From Mesostigma viride (lineage: Eukaryota > Streptophyta > Mesostigmatophyceae > Mesostigmatales > Mesostigmataceae): 60,390 nucleotides of DNA. The stretch is taken from contig RPFO01000787.1 in the NCBI GenBank assembly GCA_009746045.1, forward strand, positions 1 through 60,390, read 5' to 3'. Position numbers and translations under genes: made by a program. Below, piece after piece: positions 57,071 to 60,390 of the stretch. The notes beneath the pieces were generated by a model. That model had not been told where the DNA came from. It saw only the letters and a list, made by a program, of their open reading frames with translations, and did no database searches. Each line of letters starts with the position of its first letter. Within the stretch, counting starts at the first letter, position 1.

Positions 57071-58640
57071 TCCAGCTGGCAACTGAGCACTGCCGCCTGG
57101 CTACCATTTGCATGACAAGGCAGTAGTTAAGATGTCGCACAGGCTATCACTGCCGCTACATGCGTATGGAGTCCTCATCCCAGCTACTTGACACAAGCGT
57201 TGGCATAGTCCTGAAGCGATTGTATCCCAATTGGAAACCCGGTGTTTTTTGTCACCCAAATAAAATCAGATGCGAGCCGGTGACCTGCAAGTACAGGCGT
57301 GGCAAATCGAAAAATATGAAAATCAGCCGAATACCAGCCGGCTAGCTTGTAACTGCGTTCCGAGTGCTGAAGACGGAACTAGAAAGTGCGTACATCAACG
57401 TAGCTTGAGCTGATCATACGTGGAAAGCCAAGGTTTGAATGCCATGTCCATGTAATTCAAGCCACACTTAAATTGCGTGTTACCCAGAAGCGGTAGTGTC
57501 CAAGAAGTAATATAAGCAATGCTTAACCGTCAAGGCACATGAAGCACGGGTGCTACTCGGATTTAAAGCCCCCTTACAAAGCAAGAAAAAAAATAGCGGG
57601 ACACTAAACATACGAGAAACTATCCAGATTTTAAAAACTGCTAGCTATTGATGGCGATACCGCACCTTTTCTGCTTGCCATCATTTATAAATTACAATTT
57701 TCCAAACTGATATAATTTATGTTAACACTGCATTTCATCAAGAACAATCAAGGTAAAAATATTGCGAATCGCCCGAACAAATTTCTGAAAATGCACCATC
57801 GAGCACGTAATTACCATGAAGAAACAACAACACATCAATAAACCGACCCCATTCTACACTGCTGCCCGTGCACCTAAAAAAATGCACATTAGGTAGTAAT
57901 AATACCGACCTTTACCCGGACATGACCAATCCCGCCGGCACGCATATATCTTGAATCCGTAAAGCATCCCGCTATTCCTAATCTCTACGCGCTGTTTCTT
58001 TTGTCAACAAGCTGGATCGACGACGGCGGAGTCATGGAGGCCACCATAACCAGTTTTGCTCACCCCGGCGTGCACGCCAAGGCCCGACTGCTCTGTTAGC
58101 ATCGTATAGCTCGCGCTCTCTTCTGGAGTTCTGGTACAGTTCTTGCGCTTTGGCGGGGACCGACCTGCGCCTGACCCCTGCACAACCGACGCCACCCGAT
58201 CGCAGATCGACGGCTTGCGACAGGGGGATCTCAGCGGTGGGCTGGCAGAATTACTTACAGATCACGGACGGTGCAGCCCTTACTGTTTTGTTGTTGTTGT
58301 TGTTGTTGCGCCGCACTTCTTTAGGCACGACTCACATGAGGCTCGGTGAACTCCGTCGGTGAACTCTTTGTGAACTGGGTCGACTGCCGGGTCGCCACCG
58401 GCGCTTCACCGGCCCTTCACTTCGAGTTCACGCACTCACATGGGTCGCAACGACGTCGTGAACTGCTCGCCAGTGAACTCGTTTGTGAACTGGCGGAGGC
58501 GCGGGAAGACAGCCCAGATTTCGCGGGAAAGGGCGCAAACGTCAAGCAAGTGCATGATGCATCCTTGCATGCTGGCTAATAACATGCACGTCTTGTCCAG
58601 CTGTAAACCACTAACTTCTGCACCACTAATTTGATACAGT
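57071..58640. other. AT-rich spacer upstream of SWR1
   Basis: It should contain the SWR1 promoter. From 57,350 to 58,000 it is AT-rich with no convincing coding frame. A (GTT)n run lies at about 58,286-58,306. At 58,340-58,500 the motif GTGAACT recurs many times, with some inverted copies (AGTTCAC), perhaps a short degenerate repeat. Confidence 0.5.
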
Positions 58641-58695
58641 GCTGCAGAAATATGATAAAAACGCGCCGGTGACCTGTCGTGCATGTCGCTTTTCC

Positions 58696-58731
58696 AGCTA
58701 CCTGTCTGCGTTCGAACGCAGACAGGTAGCT
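58696..58731. repeat. Perfect 36-bp palindrome
   Basis: The half-site AGCTACCTGTCTGCGTTC is followed at once by its exact reverse complement, with no spacer. It can extrude as an 18-bp-stem cruciform or, if transcribed, fold as a hairpin. TTTCC-type sequence stands on the left flank and TTTCT on the right. Confidence 0.97.
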
Positions 58732-58849
58732 TTCTTTGCAAGTTTTTCCAGGTGTTGGTGCCAGTGCTTCTCTGTCGATATTGTTTCAAAGCCGGTTTGT
58801 TTATTGGCTGGGGACGACCCCAGAGCCGCCCGCCGTCACATGACAAACA

Positions 58850-59170
58850 GTGCCATATCTCGCTGGAGGGCGTTCGGGTATTTACTGGAGAAAATCGGAC
58901 CCGATCAGCGAAGACGAATTCCAGACAATGGCGGCGGGGCTCGCGGGTTGGACGCTGGTAAGACACCGAGCAAATGCTCATTGGTGCATTAGAGTGGCTT
59001 TCTCCATAGCTGCGACTATGGGTTCCTTGGAGCGTGCATATGGCATCGCTTCAAAACACGTGGTCCCAAAAAATGGGACGCCTGGCATTCTTAACGAGAA
59101 CTTGAAGATGCTTTCAACAGCAAACAGCAAGCGTAGGTTCCGGTTGGACGCCTATGGTACCTGGACTTGA
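58850..59170 (+). pseudogene. hAT-like transposase C-terminal fragment
   Basis: A short plus-strand frame ends TMGSLERAYGIASKHVVPKN, GTPGILNENLKMLSTANSKR then RFRLDAYGTWT and a stop. The pattern S.ER.(F/Y)..A.....P......L....L..L..AN resembles the C-terminal dimerisation block of hAT transposases. No catalytic region is visible upstream, so this would be a relic; the call rests on a short motif. Confidence 0.4.
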
Positions 59171-59194
59171 TACGCCGTCGCTCCAAACGGAATG

Positions 59195-59465
59195 CCCTGC
59201 CCACCCATACGTGCATGTGCACGTGTGGCAATGTGGGCATGCACAGCACACGACACGCACCACGCACAGATTCCGTCTACCTGTGATCCGGCACACGCCA
59301 CACGCACACGCACACGCACATCGCACAACGCACAGCGCAACACGCACACGACCTTCCAGCACACGCACACGCAACACGGCACACGCACAACGCACAACGC
59401 CACACGCACACGCACACGCACACGCACACGCACACGGCACACGCACACGCACACGCATATCGTAC
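59195..59465. repeat. (CACACG)n microsatellite
   Basis: About 270 bp of imperfect CACACG/CGCACA repeat on the plus strand, more regular toward the right end. Confidence 0.93.
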
Positions 59466-59479
59466 AATAGCAAACATCT

Positions 59480-60390
59480 AGAGTTCTCTCTCCTCTCTTC
59501 CTCATCTCTCTCTCTCTCTCATCTCTCCTCTCTCCATCTCTCTCTCTCTCTCTCTCCTCCCTCCCTCCCGTCCCTCCCTCCCTCCCTTCCTTTCCCCCCC
59601 TTTCCCTCCCTGCCTCCCTCCTCCCTCCCGTCCCTCCCTCACCTCCCTTTCCCTCCCTCCCTCCCTCCCTCCCTCCCATCCTCCCTCCCTCCCTCCCTCG
59701 CCTCCCTCCCTCCCTCACCTCCCTCCTCCCAGTCACCTCCCTCCCTCCCTCCCTCCTCCCTCCCTCCCTCCGATCCTCCTCCCTCCCTCCATCCCTCGAC
59801 CTCCCTCCCTCCCTCCCTCCCCTCCCTCCCTCCCTCCACTCCCTCCCTCACTCGCCTCCCTCCCCTCCCCTCCCGTCCCTCCTCCCTGCCTCCCTCCCTC
59901 CCTCGCCTCCCCTCCCATCTCCTCCCTCCCCTCCTCCTCACCTCCCTCACTCCCTCCCTCCGCTCCCTCCCTCCCTCCCTGCCCTCCCTCCCTCCCCCTC
60001 CCTCCTCCCTCCCTCCTCCCTCCACTCCCTCCCTCCTCCCTCCCTCACCTCCCTCCCTCCCTCCCTCCCTCCCTCCCTCCGCTCCTCCCGTCCCTCCCTC
60101 CCTCCCTCCCTCCCCTCCCTCCCTCCCTCCTCCCTGCGCCTCCCTACCCGTCCCTCCTCCCTCCCTCCCTCCCTCCCTCCCTCCCTCCTCTCCCTCTCCC
60201 TCCCTCCCTCCCTCCATCCCTCCCTCCCTCCCTCCCTCCCTCCCTCCATCGCCTCCATCCCCTCCCTCCCTCTACTCCCTCCCTCCCTCCCTCCTCCTCC
60301 CTCCCTGCCCTCCCTCCCTCCCTCCCTCCCTCCCTACCCTCCTCCCTCCTCCCTCCCTCCCTCCCTCCCTCCCTCCCTCCCTCCCTCCCT
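59480..60390. repeat. (CCCT)n polypyrimidine array to the window edge
   Basis: More than 900 bp of C/T-rich repeat, first TCTC-type then CCTCCCTCCCTC with scattered G and A. It continues beyond the window. No gene; open frames here are artefacts. Confidence 0.96.

Noticed and set aside
58004-58195. Small minus-strand frame upstream of SWR1
   Set aside because: 63 codons with no recognisable similarity or supporting signal.
59152-60258. Gly/Arg/Glu-rich frames at the right edge
   Set aside because: Translations of (CCCT)n repeat on the reverse strand; no domain.

Overview
The window is nuclear DNA of a eukaryote. Its genes are split by introns with GT-AG ends, and they encode core eukaryotic proteins: a spliceosome subunit, a SWR1-type chromatin remodeller and an NRAMP metal transporter. 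Coding exons are GC-rich and the spacers are AT-richer and full of transposon debris. The remodeller carries an FFxxLDPxELF motif after its helicase core, as I recall for plant PIE1, and the non-LTR retroelement remnants resemble algal ones. A GC-rich unicellular alga or similar protist is therefore my best guess, but the sequence does not prove it.

Layout. 1-13,660: a satellite of a 21-bp unit with a higher-order period of about 1.28 kb; it continues beyond the left edge. 13,680-15,926 (minus): the first three coding exons of an NRAMP-family transporter; the satellite starts where exon 3 ends, so the rest of the gene lies inside or beyond it. 15,927-16,972: a 1-kb divergent spacer. 16,973-23,469 (plus): a complete three-exon gene for SF3B3/SAP130. 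23,470-34,531: 11 kb without an intact gene, holding non-LTR retroelement fragments, a 1.9-kb element with terminal inverted repeats, two tandem TGTCGCG-ended elements, a foldback element and microsatellites. 34,532-57,070 (minus): a SWR1/PIE1/SRCAP-type ATPase that I can assemble into 14 exons with matching phases, about 4,300 codons. 57,071-60,390: intergenic DNA with a hAT-like fragment, a perfect 36-bp palindrome and a pyrimidine-rich simple repeat running to the right edge.

The three genes act in different processes (metal transport, splicing, H2A.Z deposition) and form no pathway cluster. The most unusual theme links genes and repeats. In four places the 3' end of an exon with its 5' splice site has been duplicated into, or runs into, a tandem array in the following intron: NRAMP exon 2, NRAMP exon 3 with the satellite, SWR1 exon 5 and SWR1 exon 12. 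The remodeller also carries an in-frame 660-bp tandem duplication of the acidic block that in this family is thought to contact H2A.Z-H2B.
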